Shown here piece by piece: positions 24,373-34,720 of a stretch of 64,000 nt of DNA. The DNA lies in contig NW_023503348.1 in assembly GCF_014529535.1 (NCBI RefSeq), positions 1-64,000 of the forward strand, in the 5' to 3' direction. The stretch's first letter is position 1. Each line of letters starts with the position of its first letter. Made by a program: the position numbers and the translations under genes. The stretch is from Bradysia coprophila (Eukaryota > Arthropoda > Insecta > Diptera > Sciaridae). The notes beneath the pieces were generated by a model, which was not told the origin of the DNA, made no database searches, and worked only from the letters and a program-made list of their open reading frames with translations.

Positions 24373-25162
24373 TTATTGGAAATTTATTGTCAATGCTTCT
24401 TTCAATTTATGAATTACTTTTTCTAAAGTTCTAACTCGGTCATTAGATATCTCATCTTGTTTTTTAATATCCACTACATCGCTTTCTAATTGCTTCGTCC
24501 GTGGTTTTAGGGAACATCTAAGAAGTAGTTTATCTTTCAAATGGTCGATGCCATCTGGTGAACTGGCCACCATGTCAATACACTTATTATTTTTAAAATT
24601 TAAATAGTCTAACGATGTGGAATATGTCAGGCCTTCGAAAACATACTCTAAGTAATTATTGTCGATTTCAATGTGAGTTAATGGCAATTGTTTGAAAATG
24701 TTCTCGTAAATTCCGCTGATTTTATTGTTCGTCAGTTTGATCATCTCTAATTTAGGAAACTGCTTTATGTCCGATGTGGTTAAGTTGGTTATTAAATTTC
24801 TATTGAAGTTAATGAACAAAATGTTTGGAAAAACTGATCCCAAATTTCTTGGTAATTCAGTAATATTCCTATTTTCCATGACAAATGCATGTACATCTGC
24901 ATCAGTTTTTCCATACAAATGTTTTCCTTCTGCGACAATGTCAGTACAATTCTTATTGCACATTTCACCGGGTGTTGCCACACAAGCATACAATGATCGG
25001 TGATAGCTGTAATTGCCATATTCGCAAAATATAATGAATTTTCCTGTTGATTGCAAGTAAACACCAAACAAAAACATCAAAATCACAATACGGTGTCGCC
25101 TGAGTGTATGATAAAAAAAAATATCACAATTTTCCTTAAAAATTTAGTCTATAAACTCACAT
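24373..25162 (-). CDS. Secreted leucine-rich-repeat protein; start codon split by an intron
   Basis: On the minus strand exon 1 ends with AT at 25162-25161; the intron 25160-25100 (GTGAGT to CTCAG, 61 bp) interrupts the start codon, and G at 25099 completes it. The result, MRHRIVILMFLFGVYLQS, is a signal peptide; the protein has 242 residues. About five LRRs follow (L-x(2)-I-x-L-x(2)-N type, near residues 65-165), then a Cys-bearing cap and a C-terminal coiled-coil stretch rich in K, E and D. A TATA box lies upstream at 25217-25222. The signal AATAAA (24372-24377) overlaps the stop codon. It is head-to-head with the related gene at 25653. LRRs usually bind protein partners; the target is unknown. 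Confidence 0.88.
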
Positions 25163-25216
25163 GTTGTTACTTCTCTGGTTGTTCAATTTGCACAACAAAT
25201 ATATTTTTGAGGTTTA

Positions 25217-25222
25217 TTTATA
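25217..25222 (-). promoter_or_regulatory. TATA box of the minus-strand LRR gene
   Basis: TATAAATAA reads on the minus strand about 55 bp before the split start codon. Position and the presence of similar boxes before the two sister genes support it. Confidence 0.6.
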
Positions 25223-25311
25223 CACACCGTGTATGAGTTTATAATTGGCGGGTACTGATTGCAAAATTTGCATTCAAATATTTGGGCGGAGAAAACGTTC
25301 GACAATGGCAA

Positions 25312-25515
25312 ATGAAAAATGTTGATATTTATTTCTTTCGAAATGATTCTAATGCTTACATTACTGAACAGTCAATTTTAGTTTTCTTCTACCAATTGAA
25401 AGAGTCTCAAATGCAAGACGAGTCCCTTTTTACTACAATCTTTAAACTAATCGAAAGAAACGGTAAATCCAACGACATCTTTGATTGGCTGACCAAGCAC
25501 TTTTTCAGCGCTTAA
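25312..25515 (+). CDS. Possible small protein between two LRR genes
   Basis: A 67-residue frame starts MKNVDIYFFRNDSNAYITEQ and ends DWLTKHFFSA. The composition looks like a real protein (balanced charge, aromatic residues), not a shadow. There is no signal peptide, no clear TATA box and no poly(A) signal. It lies in the shared upstream region of two divergent LRR genes. It could be a gene, a remnant exon or chance. Confidence 0.28.
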   Translation: MKNVDIYFFRNDSNAYITEQSILVFFYQLKESQMQDESLFTTIFKLIERNGKSNDIFDWLTKHFFSA

Positions 25516-25592
25516 ATATGATTTGTTGCAGTAGTTAGACGATATTGCATGAAAGTGGCCAGTCCCATTCCGTTTTTATTCAGCTTTTAAAC

Positions 25593-25598
25593 TATAAA
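25593..25598 (+). promoter_or_regulatory. TATA box of the mucin-tailed LRR gene
   Basis: AACTATAAAT stands about 60 bp before the AT of the split start codon; a possible initiator ACAGTTG is at 25614-25620. The sister gene at 30007 has the same AACTATAAAT. Confidence 0.6.
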
Positions 25599-25652
25599 TC
25601 TAGTAAAATTTGTACAGTTGCGCATAACGTGAGCAAGCACAACTTAATTAAA

Positions 25653-27156
25653 ATGTAAGTTATTCGATTTTTCAATTGAAGATATTTTTGTATGTAAATT
25701 TATTCACTACAGGGCTGCTGTAAAGAGTTTTGCAATTTTAACTATCCTCGTTGGAAATTGTTTACAATTGATTGAGGGTAAAAATGAAGAGCAACTACTT
25801 TGCGTAAATGGTATCCAGGTAGTTTGTCGCTTTAATTTCAAGGAGTTTCTTTTCGGAGGAGATGAATCATACAAATTATTTACGTGTGAAGGGGAAAAAA
25901 TTAATTGTAATGACACGAATAACGACACACAAATTTGGGGACATCTTAGGTTCGGAATGACTTACGATTTAGTCGAAGCTTTTACACTTAACAACGCCAA
26001 ACTAACTCATGCTCCATTAAAAGTTGAAAGATTTTTTCCAAACTTGAAAGCATTTGAGGCAGAAGAAAACGTCATAACTCATATTTCTAACACTGATTTG
26101 GTACCTCATAAGAAGGTGGAGTATATTAGTTTCTCTCACAATCAGATTACTAATCTCGACAGCAATATTTTTGATGATTTGTCAAATTTGAAAACCGTAA
26201 TATTTCGTGACAACAATATGAAGCACATTGGACATGATATAAAGCTACCCAATTTATCTGTGGTTTTGTTACAAAATTATTGTATAGACGTGACGGCTTT
26301 GGGTCCTGTTGAAATTCAAAAATTAAAATTTAATGTTCTTGTAAATTGCCCACCAGAGTTATCGCAAATAGAAAATGAAATGGAAAACCGGAAGAACTTA
26401 TTAACTCGTCTTAGAGACGAGAATGCAGTGTTAGAAGAAAGAGTGATATTATTGGAAGAAACAAATGCAAAAATGGGTCATGCTTTTGACGACTTTAATA
26501 TTTCAACTGAAGAACCGCCCACAACGTCAGAATCAACTACTGAAACGTCCACCACGCCAGAACCGTCCACTACGACTGAACTGTCCCCAACGACTGAACC
26601 GTCCCCTACGATTGAACCGTCCACTACGACTGAAGTGTCACCTACGACTGACGTGTCACCTACGACTGAACCGTCCACTACGACTGAAGTGTCCACTACG
26701 ACTGAAGGGTCCACTACGACTGAAGTGTCCACTACAACTGAAGTGTCCACTACGACTGAAGTGTCCACCACGACTGAAGTGTCCACCACGACTGAAGTTT
26801 CCACCACGACTGAAGTGTCCACCACGACTGAAGTGTCCACCACGACTGAAGTGTCCACCACGACTGAAGTGTCCACCATTATTGAAGGGTCCACCATCAC
26901 TGAAGGCTCAACCATCACTGAAGGATCAACCATAACTGAAGGATCAACCATAACTGAAGAATCAACCATAATTGAAGGATCAACCATAACTGAAGGATCA
27001 ACCATAACTGAAATCGAGGAGTACGCTACAGCTCAAATCAATGAGCCCATGCAAAATTCACATTGGCGTCCATTTATTCCTTCCGCACAAAACGAGTTGT
27101 ATTCAACTTTTTCTGGACCTAAGGATAAGCCTGAAATATATTCAACTGTTTCTTAG
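25653..27156 (+). CDS. Secreted LRR protein with a mucin-like Thr/Ser/Glu tail; split start codon
   Basis: AT at 25653-25654 is joined over a 58-bp intron (GTAAGT to CTACAG) to G at 25713, giving 481 residues. The start AAVKSFAILTILVGNC is a signal peptide. LRRs lie at about residues 75-190 with a Cys cap (NYCIDV, NCPPEL), then a coiled-coil helix to about 255. Residues about 270-434 are a six-residue repeat, mainly TEVSTT, shifting to TEGSTI near the end: many Thr and Ser sites for O-glycosylation, with Glu giving negative charge. The last 45 residues are unique. ATTAAA at 27211-27216. It likely forms an extended, sugar-coated extracellular protein. Same architecture, without the tail, as its neighbours at 24373 and 30007. 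Confidence 0.88.
26518..27012 (+). repeat. 18-bp coding minisatellite
   Basis: About 25 tandem copies of ACTGAAGTGTCCACCACG, nearly identical in the middle (26690-26880) and more varied at both ends. Because 18 is a multiple of three and no stop arises in several frames, long open frames also appear on the other strand and in another plus frame; these are shadows. Confidence 0.9.
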
Positions 27157-27239
27157 ATAATTCTTCCACATTTTATTAGATTATGTTTGAAGTTTATTTC
27201 AATTTGAAACATTAAAAGCTCAGGCCAGCACAGGTTTTG

Positions 27240-27715
27240 TACATAAATCTAGTATAATATGGTAAAACGTACGAATCAAATACTTTATACGCAAAATAAA
27301 TAAAAAAGGAATAAATGGAAACGCAATCGATCTAAGTTTCTTCTTCAGTGATAAAAAAGATTTTGGCGGTGTACGGATATGTATGATATACTTCTGTTAT
27401 GCATAGTATGCGTCGGGTATGTATGGCAAACCTGTCGTATGTAAGTCTACGTACAAAATGTGTGCCATACATCTCACGCGTGTAGTCGACGTAGGACATG
27501 TGTAAAATTATGGTATGTGTAACTTAATCGCAAAATTACCTCATACGCCCAACATTTCCAGTGAAGTACCAAAAGAATTATTGGAAAATCTTTCGTTATT
27601 TCCACTGGATAATCGAATATTTTTATCAGTAATAGTGACTGAAATAATCTAGAGCTTAGAATTTGAAGTGAAATTTTTAGAGAAATTGAATCAATGAAAT
27701 TAAATCTGAAATAAA
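27240..27715. other. Intergenic, no gene seen
   Basis: AT-rich sequence; at 27365-27510 the words GTATG, TACGTA and GTCGTATG recur without a clear period. Confidence 0.4.
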
Positions 27716-27721
27716 ATTTTT

Positions 27722-27797
27722 GGTGCCACGACTGGGACCCGAACCCAGAATCTCCACCTTGCCGGGGTGTTGCTCTAACCAATCGAGCTACCGAGAA
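27722..27797 (-). ncRNA. tRNA-like sequence with good A and B boxes
   Basis: The minus strand reads GGTAGCTCGATTGGTTAGAG (A box and D arm), a stem around CCGGCAA, then CTGGGTTCGGGTCCCAG, a perfect T arm with B box, and CGTGGCACCA. The two acceptor halves do not pair, and position 33 would be C, so a tRNA-derived SINE or tRNA pseudogene is likelier than a working tRNA. Confidence 0.6.
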
Positions 27798-27975
27798 GGA
27801 ATTACGATTACGATGTTCGATATTAGGTCATCATCATACCATACTTCTAATTAAAATAAATAATAATTAAAAAAAAAATATTTTCAAATTTCATAAAGTG
27901 TGTCATGTAAGTAAACGCGCCACTTTTACCTTCTTCTACCAACGCTTCACAATACAACTATCAATGAAGTATGTC

Positions 27976-28043
27976 TTAATAGCAACATTGGTTGAAGCGC
28001 CGCTCCGAGATCAAGAGGTCCCCAGGTCAAACCCAGCACCAAA
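27976..28043 (+). ncRNA. tRNA-like SINE head on the plus strand
   Basis: TAGCAACATTGGTTGAAGCG (A-box-like) is followed by CCCAGGTCAAACCCAG (B-box-like). It lies near the previous one but on the other strand. Confidence 0.4.
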
Positions 28044-28342
28044 CATGTAGAAAATTTTTATCTGAGAAAAAGTTACGAATAAAAACACGAACCATTAAAA
28101 AAAAATTAAAAAGAACGAAATTTGACGAAATAATGTACATCAAAATTTCATTTTATTTTGGATACCAGAGCAAACGTACTGGACATTTACTGACGCAGTG
28201 CACGTGTACTAAACATTCCCGAAGTACGATCCGAAAATAGCTGTCTGCCAGCCAATTTACACGTCCACTACGTACAGTACACCTCCAGCACGTTTACTTT
28301 TCTATCAGTGTTCCTTTATAGATTAATTGAACATATTACTTA

Positions 28343-28466
28343 CAGTGAACGACATCTCAAATGTCTCAGTGTCAAATTTTTCTGAGAATTTTATTGTGTC
28401 ATTGCAAATTCACAATGACATTCTCTGAAAAAAATGACAGTGAGACATTTGAGATGTCGTTCACTG
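28343..28466. mobile_element. 124-bp Tc1/mariner-type hairpin MITE
   Basis: Perfect inverted ends CAGTGAACGACATCTCAAAT and its complement, flanked by TA. Same length and inner sequence as 3894-4017, with different outermost bases. Confidence 0.85.
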
Positions 28467-28687
28467 TATATTCAAAAAAGTGAACTTATAATTTCTAAGA
28501 CGTAAGCTATAAGAAGTTATGAACTTATGAAGTTAAAATACAAAGTACTAAGTATATCGGTCAAAACATTATAAGTTGTAAGTTTACATCCACGGTGGGG
28601 CTGAACGAACTTTAATATTATTTACGTGTTACGGCATGTTTCATTTCCATTTACATTGCCTAATCACGTAAACCATTGTACTTACGA

Positions 28688-28797
28688 GGTTCCAAGTTGT
28701 TATTTGACAAGTGGGGAATACAGCCCTCCCCTTCGGGTCGGGCTGTAACACCCCATTATCAAATACACAACTTGGAACATCGGAAGTAATATACTAT
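28688..28797. repeat. Hairpin element with CTTCGGGTCGGGC loop
   Basis: CGAGGTTCCAAGTTGT near 28686 pairs with ACAACTTGGAACATCG near 28767. The loop is CCCTCCCCTTCGGGTCGGGC. The right end is GTAATATACTATTACG. A second copy at 55003-57060 is interrupted by a hAT element. Confidence 0.78.
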
Positions 28798-28799
28798 TA

Positions 28800-29050
28800 C
28801 GTAACTGTTATGGACGGTAGATTTTATCCTCAAAACAAACGAGGCATTGAAAACGTGTTTTGGTCCTACTTTTCATGACGAAATTTTCGAAACTGTCAAA
28901 TGAAGACTTTTTCTATTCAAAATCGCAACTGCTGCTTCTATCAACGAAAACTAGGACCAAAACACGTTTTCAATGCCTTGTTTGTTTTGAGCATTAGGCA
29001 ATTTTGCGAGTTGCAGCCCGAACGAAGTGAGGGGGACAAGCGAAAGTGCC
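28800..29050. repeat. Hairpin-family arm split by a Harbinger-like MITE
   Basis: GTAACTGTTATGGACGGTAG on the left and GGCAATTTTGCGAGTTGCAG, CCCGAACGAAGTGAGG on the right match the 59205 type; they are separated by the element at 28827-28993. Confidence 0.6.
28827..28993. mobile_element. Harbinger-like MITE with TTA duplication
   Basis: Inverted ends T(C/G)CTCAAAACAAAC, arms of about 50 bp (AAAACGTGTTTTGGTCCTA), flanked by TTA at 28824-28826 and 28994-28996. Removing it and one TTA restores the sequence seen in other copies of the surrounding repeat. Confidence 0.75.
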
Positions 29051-29905
29051 TAAGACCAACAACAAATGCGAATACAATTTTTCATGTAGGGGGCCGAAAA
29101 AATACCTGCAAAACCCTCGTTTTCGGCCCCGAAACATGAAAATAATAATGTCATGTCAGCTTCCATCCCGATTTTTCACTTTTCTGCTACACTCGGTAAG
29201 CGAAATTTCTATTTTCATGTTCGTTATGGAAAAATGAACAAATCTAAGACATCGAATGCCTCAAACAATCAGACATACATAAAAGATAATAATATTTATA
29301 AATTTCGCTTTTTATGGTTCTAAGCAGTTTTTTGTGTGGATTTTTCATTAACATCAAGACGAGTAGGGTGACCGTACATATTAGAAATGAGAAATTTTTG
29401 AAAAATTTGTAGTCGGGTACGCTTTTGGACATAGGGTAATTATCATGAAAATACAGTAACATTTACACGTCTAATAAAAATACGTCAGATGACACCGAAA
29501 ACTCACAAAATTTGGGAGTTCACATTTTTTTTAAAATCAGTTTTATAGAAATTGAGAGTCAATACTAGATCAAACGTACCTTCAGACCTTGACAAATAAA
29601 ATAACTTTTTTTAAACGCTACACGAGATTGGCGAAAGTTGCTTTATATTCTTAAGCGGGGCAAAATTAGGTATTCGCCCCAAGGCATGAAAAACCGATGA
29701 TTTGCTTTTCTCATAAAATAAAATAAAAGGAAACTTCCAGATATAGAAGCTCGATCGCCGTTGCAAACATTCAAGTCAAAGTAAAGCGATTGGATATTGA
29801 TATTTATGTTAGCTTGCCGCATTGTTTTGTGGGCGGATAATTAACGAGGTGAATTCGCTTTGAAAACTCCTCCTACACGAAAAGTATTTTAAAAAATGCT
29901 TCACT
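29051..29905. other. Upstream region of third LRR gene; one short hairpin
   Basis: A hairpin at 29080-29147 (CATGTAGGGGGCCGAAAA and its complement) also occurs at 59340-59415 and 61258-61335. No gene seen in the rest. Confidence 0.5.
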
Positions 29906-29911
29906 TTTAAC

Positions 29912-29917
29912 TATAAA
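29912..29917 (+). promoter_or_regulatory. TATA box of the third LRR gene
   Basis: AACTATAAAT, identical to that at 25591, with an initiator-like TCAGT at 29944-29948, about 32 bp on. The ATG follows 60 bp later. Confidence 0.65.
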
Positions 29918-30006
29918 TGCCTAAGCTATTTCATTAGTGTTAGTCAGTGCATTGTAAAGTCGCAACGAAAATATACGAAATCCCTGACGAAATCATATAA
30001 TTCATA

Positions 30007-30759
30007 ATGCTACGACTCGTAACAACTTTTATTATTTTATTAAATATTCATTTGGGAATGTCGGAAGAGATTTTTTGTGATTATTTAATGTTGAATGTAT
30101 TAAATATCTTTGGTATGGACGAAGTGTATTCGTGTAAAGGAAGAGTTAATTTTAGAGACAACGATGACATAACGCATATAAGAGGAATTCATGATGAGGG
30201 TAAAACAGATGCTGACGTCATAGGCCTCCAAATGATAAAACAGAACTTATTGTATTTTATTAAGGACATTGACAAAACGTTTCATAACTTAGAACAAATT
30301 AATTTAAGTTCGAACAAAATAACAACATTATCCAACAATGATTTGAAACCGCATAAAAATTTGATATATTTTATGATCAACGAAAATGAAATTACTAGTC
30401 TAAACTATGACATATTTGATGGATTGTCGAATTTGAGACGTTTCTACTTTGTCGATAACAAATTGATGCATGTGCAACATGATATTATATTACCTACCAA
30501 AATATCATACTTCGTTGAAAATAATACATGCATTCACCAAAATGCAAACAATGCAGCTGAAATTGAAAAATTGGAACTGGACCTACTCATAAAGTGTCCC
30601 CCTACATTTCTGCAAATAGAGGATAGTGTTGCGGTTAGAAAGAATTTATTCACTGATCTTGAAAGGAAGAATTTAATATTGAAAAGCAAACTTAACTTTT
30701 TGGAGGAGCAGAATCGTAAGATCCTAAAAGCTGTAAATAACATAAAGTTGACATTTTAA
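30007..30759 (+). CDS. Secreted LRR protein, single exon
   Basis: 250 residues. MLRLVTTFIILLNIHLGMS is a signal peptide. A Cys pair follows (IFCDY, YSCKG), then about five LRRs (residues 70-165; LEQINLSSNKITTLS, LIYFMINENEITSL), a Cys cap (NNTCIHQN, KCPP) and a C-terminal coiled coil ending KLTF. AATAAA at 30774-30779. It is clearly related to the LRR genes at 24373 and 25653, and closer to the second (ADV, NDLKPHKN, IFDGLSNLR), but lacks both the intron in the start codon and the mucin-like tail. It may have lost the intron or have been copied from RNA. No frame damage seen. Confidence 0.9.
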   Translation: MLRLVTTFIILLNIHLGMSEEIFCDYLMLNVLNIFGMDEVYSCKGRVNFRDNDDITHIRGIHDEGKTDADVIGLQMIKQNLLYFIKDIDKTFHNLEQINLSSNKITTLSNNDLKPHKNLIYFMINENEITSLNYDIFDGLSNLRRFYFVDNKLMHVQHDIILPTKISYFVENNTCIHQNANNAAEIEKLELDLLIKCPPTFLQIEDSVAVRKNLFTDLERKNLILKSKLNFLEEQNRKILKAVNNIKLTF

Positions 30760-30784
30760 CAAATAATGTTTGAAATAAATAATT

Positions 30785-31710
30785 CAATTTTTACAATATT
30801 GTTTGTTTATACTATCACAGTATTATAGAAACAGAACGGTGTATGTGCACGTACCCTCAACGTGGTGACTATTCATTTGTAATGTTAAGCGAAAAAAAAG
30901 AACGAGCGACACTCTTGCTAGATTAACAAGCAACAAACTTTGATAATTGTCTTGTTTTTCCTTTAACGAAATGACCAATAAGTTCGAAAAAGGTCGATTT
31001 GGTCCACATAATATGTAAAAGTGTTATTTTTAGAGTCTGGACAATGGTTATTTTTACTTTCGATTTTTTTTTTCAGACCCCAATAAATTTGCAAATGTCC
31101 AAATTTCAGATTGCGATCACCCAAGCGATTTCGAAAAGCTTACTTGTGTTCGATTCTCCATAAGATTACATATTGGAAAGTTTAAGGTAGCTCTCCATCA
31201 ACCGCATAGGGGTTGTCAACAAAATAAATTTCATTAAGTTAAACGTATTTATTTATAGCTATTACAGGCTATTTCAATCTCGAAAAAACAAATTTTACTA
31301 TTAATCATCATCTATTTTTGAATTTAGCTCGCTGGCTGTTTACATTACCTACATTATTTGTCTATAAAATCTAGTTATTTCACAATGTCAGAGAAATAAA
31401 TTGTTATGGAATTTTGTGGCTGTTGCGTATTAGCGTATTTACACAATTCGTACGGGTTTGTTCTCATTAGTTTTCATTTGAAGTAGTTTTACACGTACGC
31501 CAAATACCATTGCCTCAAGCAAAGGTGATCATAGTCGACAGCTGTCAAAAAGAGTATTATTTTGCTACTTTTGCTTATCAAAAACATGAAAATGTCTGAC
31601 ATATTTTCGTTAGTTTTAAAACCAAAGTTAAATCAAATTAAAATGATCACATTGTGCGAATAGTCACTTTATAATACTTTGACTTAATGTGCCAATAAAC
31701 AAGAAGAGAC
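30785..31710. other. Intergenic, no gene seen
   Basis: AT-rich sequence with no supported gene or clear repeat. Confidence 0.4.
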
Positions 31711-31724
31711 TACACGGAAAAAAA

Positions 31725-31990
31725 TAATGTAGCTGTGGTACCCATAAGTGGACTTAGCACGGTCTTTATTTTGGCCGAGGCTGTGTGCCCCATATTGGAA
31801 AAACTGTTGTGAAAAAGGCTGTATTCCGGATATATGTGGCTGTATGCTGGATATACATGGCTGTACTACTTATATTATAGCGTTACTTCTTATAGCCCTG
31901 AGACACATAATATAGCTGTGTGATTTACAATATGGGTACACAACTCATGTTATGACGTTTAAATAAAAAAATGTTATTATTTTGCATGTT
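31725..31990. repeat. Cluster of degenerate ATATAGCTGTGTG words
   Basis: Loose repeats of TATGTGGCTGTATG, AATATAGCTGTGTG and CAATATGGG. The same words in the other orientation fill 35770-36050. Confidence 0.5.
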
Positions 31991-32102
31991 TTTTGCACCC
32001 ACCTAAGTACTAACCGCGCCGATTGATGCTTAACCCGAGAAACTAACTGAAACCTATGCTACTGATGTGCTAACTTTACTTGTGCTATGACATGTTTTTA
32101 TT

Positions 32103-33051
32103 TTGAAGCGTTGTTATTACAAAATTCAATTGAACGTGAATAAATGCTCAGTTCTTACGATGACTCACAAACCGGTAAAAATGATCTATAATTATGTCGT
32201 CTCTGGCGATGTGTTGGAAAGGGTTTCAGTGAAAAAAGACTTAGGCGTTACCTTTGACGAGAAATTGAGCTTCAACGAACACATCGACAGGGTTACAAGA
32301 AAGGCGTATCAGATGTTGGGCTTCATCTTCCGCTCTTGCAAACGGTATCGTAAACCTGACAGTCTCATTACTTTGTACAAAGCGTATGTCCGTAGTCAGG
32401 TGGAGTATTGCACGGTGGTATGGTCACCGGTTTATCAGAATTCCATTGAAAAAGTTGAAAGAGTTCAGAGGAAGTTTACGCGAATGCTTTATCGAAAGTT
32501 CAATTGGAATTACGTCGATTATCCACAACGACTTGCGCGACTCAAACTTCCGATGTTAGAATCCAGGCGGTTCATTTCTGACGAAATTTTTCTATATAAA
32601 ATGGTCAATGGTCGTTTCACAGTTGCCATGGATAATGATGTGGTCTTGTACAATTCACTTCGTCCGAGTAGACATGAAGCTCCAACGTTTTATCCGGCAA
32701 CCTATGTATCGAACATTGAGAGTAATGCACCGATTATAAGAATGCAATCTAATCACAATGATCTTTTTAATAGCTTGGACATTTTTCATACATCGCTTAG
32801 TTCCTTCAAGGCTAAAGTTAAGAATAAATATGTTATGTGATTGAGACATTTTCTTAGTCGGTTTTTTTTTGTTGTCGAACTTGCTATATAATTGATTCTG
32901 ATTTCCTTTTGATTATATTCTTATTTTTTGTATTTTTTCTTTAATTGTTGATTCTGTTATTGGCTGTAACAGGCTGTTGAATTAACTCAATAAATAAACT
33001 AGGCCCCATCTTTTGGATGGGTCAGATCCCTTGACTGACTGACTACTTTTC
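32103..33051 (+). mobile_element. 5'-truncated Jockey-like LINE
   Basis: An open frame of 245 codons (to 32840) encodes the part of ORF2 after the RT catalytic site: LNVNKCSVLTMTHK, KKDLGVTFDEKLSFNEHID, LYKAYVRSQVEYCTVVWSP and VQRKFTRMLYRK. It is intact over this length, unlike the others, so it may be young. A 3' UTR with AATAAATAAA and a hairpin-forming CCCCATC..GATGGG ends in (GACT)n near 33040-33051. Confidence 0.82.
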
Positions 33052-33309
33052 TCAAGAAGATTTTTGTAATCCGAGCAAAAAAAAATCACTCTAAAAGTAT
33101 ATAAAAGTATACCAGGGTATGCGTACCCTACTTTCGATACAAAACACGTATATGAGAAATTCCAGCACTTGATCATATACTGGCTCATACGTATTTTCAG
33201 TACTTAAGAGGCATCGATGATTTGCTGAAAAGTATACATTTGGGTGATTTTTAAATACTGTCTTTTGGTGATATATTTCCACCAAAATTATCATTTTTCA
33301 AGTATGTAC

Positions 33310-33520
33310 GACCGCAATAACGACCACGAATGTGTTAGCTTTCAACATAAAATAGATTTGGTTGTAGCAGTTTGACCAACCCTGAGAAAACTGAGCAGTT
33401 TATGAAAATTTCGGTACACTGGTCACTTTTTTCATAACTGGTCAAGTGACTACAACCAAATATACTTTCTGTTGAAAGCTAATACATTCGTGGTCGTTAT
33501 TCACGCCGGTAGTGCGGTCG
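33310..33520. repeat. Inverted repeat with AACGACCACGAATGTGTTAG arms
   Basis: The arm at 33317-33368 pairs with 33450-33505; spacer about 80 bp. Confidence 0.65.
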
Positions 33521-33764
33521 AAATTCAAAATGGAAAGTGCGGAGGTCTTTCTAACGTAGCGTCATTTTCATACAATGAAGCGTTGAAATGTATTTTTCGG
33601 TTCACTTTTTCATCGAATCGTTCACTTAAAATTCAAATTTTAGGCACACTTACGGCGTGAATTGCGGTCGTGTGTTTTGAAAAAAGGATTCTGATGAAAA
33701 GATACCATCAAAAAGGCAGCACGAGATACAGACCCTGGAAAGAGGCGAATTTCTTGCTTACATA

Positions 33765-33840
33765 TTGAATAAAAATGAAACTCGTGTGATTACGGCCCTC
33801 GCTTCGCTCTGGCCGCAAAGTTCACACTCGTCCAAACTTT
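33765..33840. repeat. Short hairpin with CTCGCTTCGCTCTGGCC loop
   Basis: CTCGTGTGATTACGGCC and GGCCGCAAAGTTCACACTCG flank a GC-rich loop, the same design as the hairpin group, but without the AATAGTA ends. Confidence 0.45.
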
Positions 33841-33989
33841 AATTTTTTTCTTATCATCGATATAAAGATATTACACACACAAAATTTTGGAATGAATCCT
33901 AGAATATTACTCCAGTATATTCCATTAACAAGCTTAACCCAAAAATGTCTTTCTTAGTGGGATAATTGTCTTTTGTGGACCATTAAGAA

Positions 33990-34720
33990 TTACTCATCTA
34001 ATAACACGATAATATCACGGGACGATACAAAAATTCTTTTAGGAATATCTCTGAGATCGCCCGACCGTCATAGCCCAACTTTGAACTTATCCTCGGGAAT
34101 GGAATTCCCCGTTGAATAAAAAAAGTTTTTGAAATCCGTTGTGGATTACGTCAAGCTATCGTGTTATCTAGGAACGAGACAAAAATTCTTTTGGGAATAT
34201 CTCTAAGCTCACCAGCCCGTTACGACCCATCTTCGAACGTAGCCTTCGTAATTTTATTCCCTGTCGATTAAAAAAAAGTTTTTGGAAATCCGTTGAGGAT
34301 TACGTCAAGTTATCGTGTTATTAAGGAACGAGACAAAAATTCTTTTGGGAATATCTCTAAGATCACCAGCCCGTTACGACCCATCTTCAAACTTAGCCTC
34401 AGCAATTTAATTCCCCGTCGATTAAAAAAAAGTTTTTGGAAATTCGTCGAAAACCCATCTTCGAACTTAACCTGAGGAATTTAATTCCCCGTCAAATAAA
34501 AAAAAGTTTTTGGAAATCCGTCGAAAACTACTCGAGTTATCGTGGAATCAAGGGACGAGACAAAAATTCTTTTGGGAATATCTCTAAGAACACCCGACCG
34601 TAATAGCCCATCTTCGAACTTAACCTCATTAATTTAATTCCCCGTCGATTAAAAAAAAGTTTTTGAAAATCCGTTGAAAATTACTCAAGTTATCGTGTTA
34701 TCAACGAATCATGAAAGTGT
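33990..34720. repeat. Tandem array, unit about 150 bp, about five copies
   Basis: The words ACAAAAATTCTTTTGGGAAT, AATTCCCCGTCGATTAAAAA and GTTATCGTG recur with a spacing near 150 bp; one unit near 34440 is shortened. The words also resemble the inside of the CCCCGTAC family (43198-44335). Confidence 0.75.

Noticed and set aside
26465-27005. Long open frames on the minus strand and in another plus frame
   Set aside because: They are shadows of the 18-bp coding repeat, which is free of stops in several frames.
27722-27797. Working tRNA gene
   Set aside because: T arm and boxes are good, but the acceptor halves do not pair and position 33 is not T.
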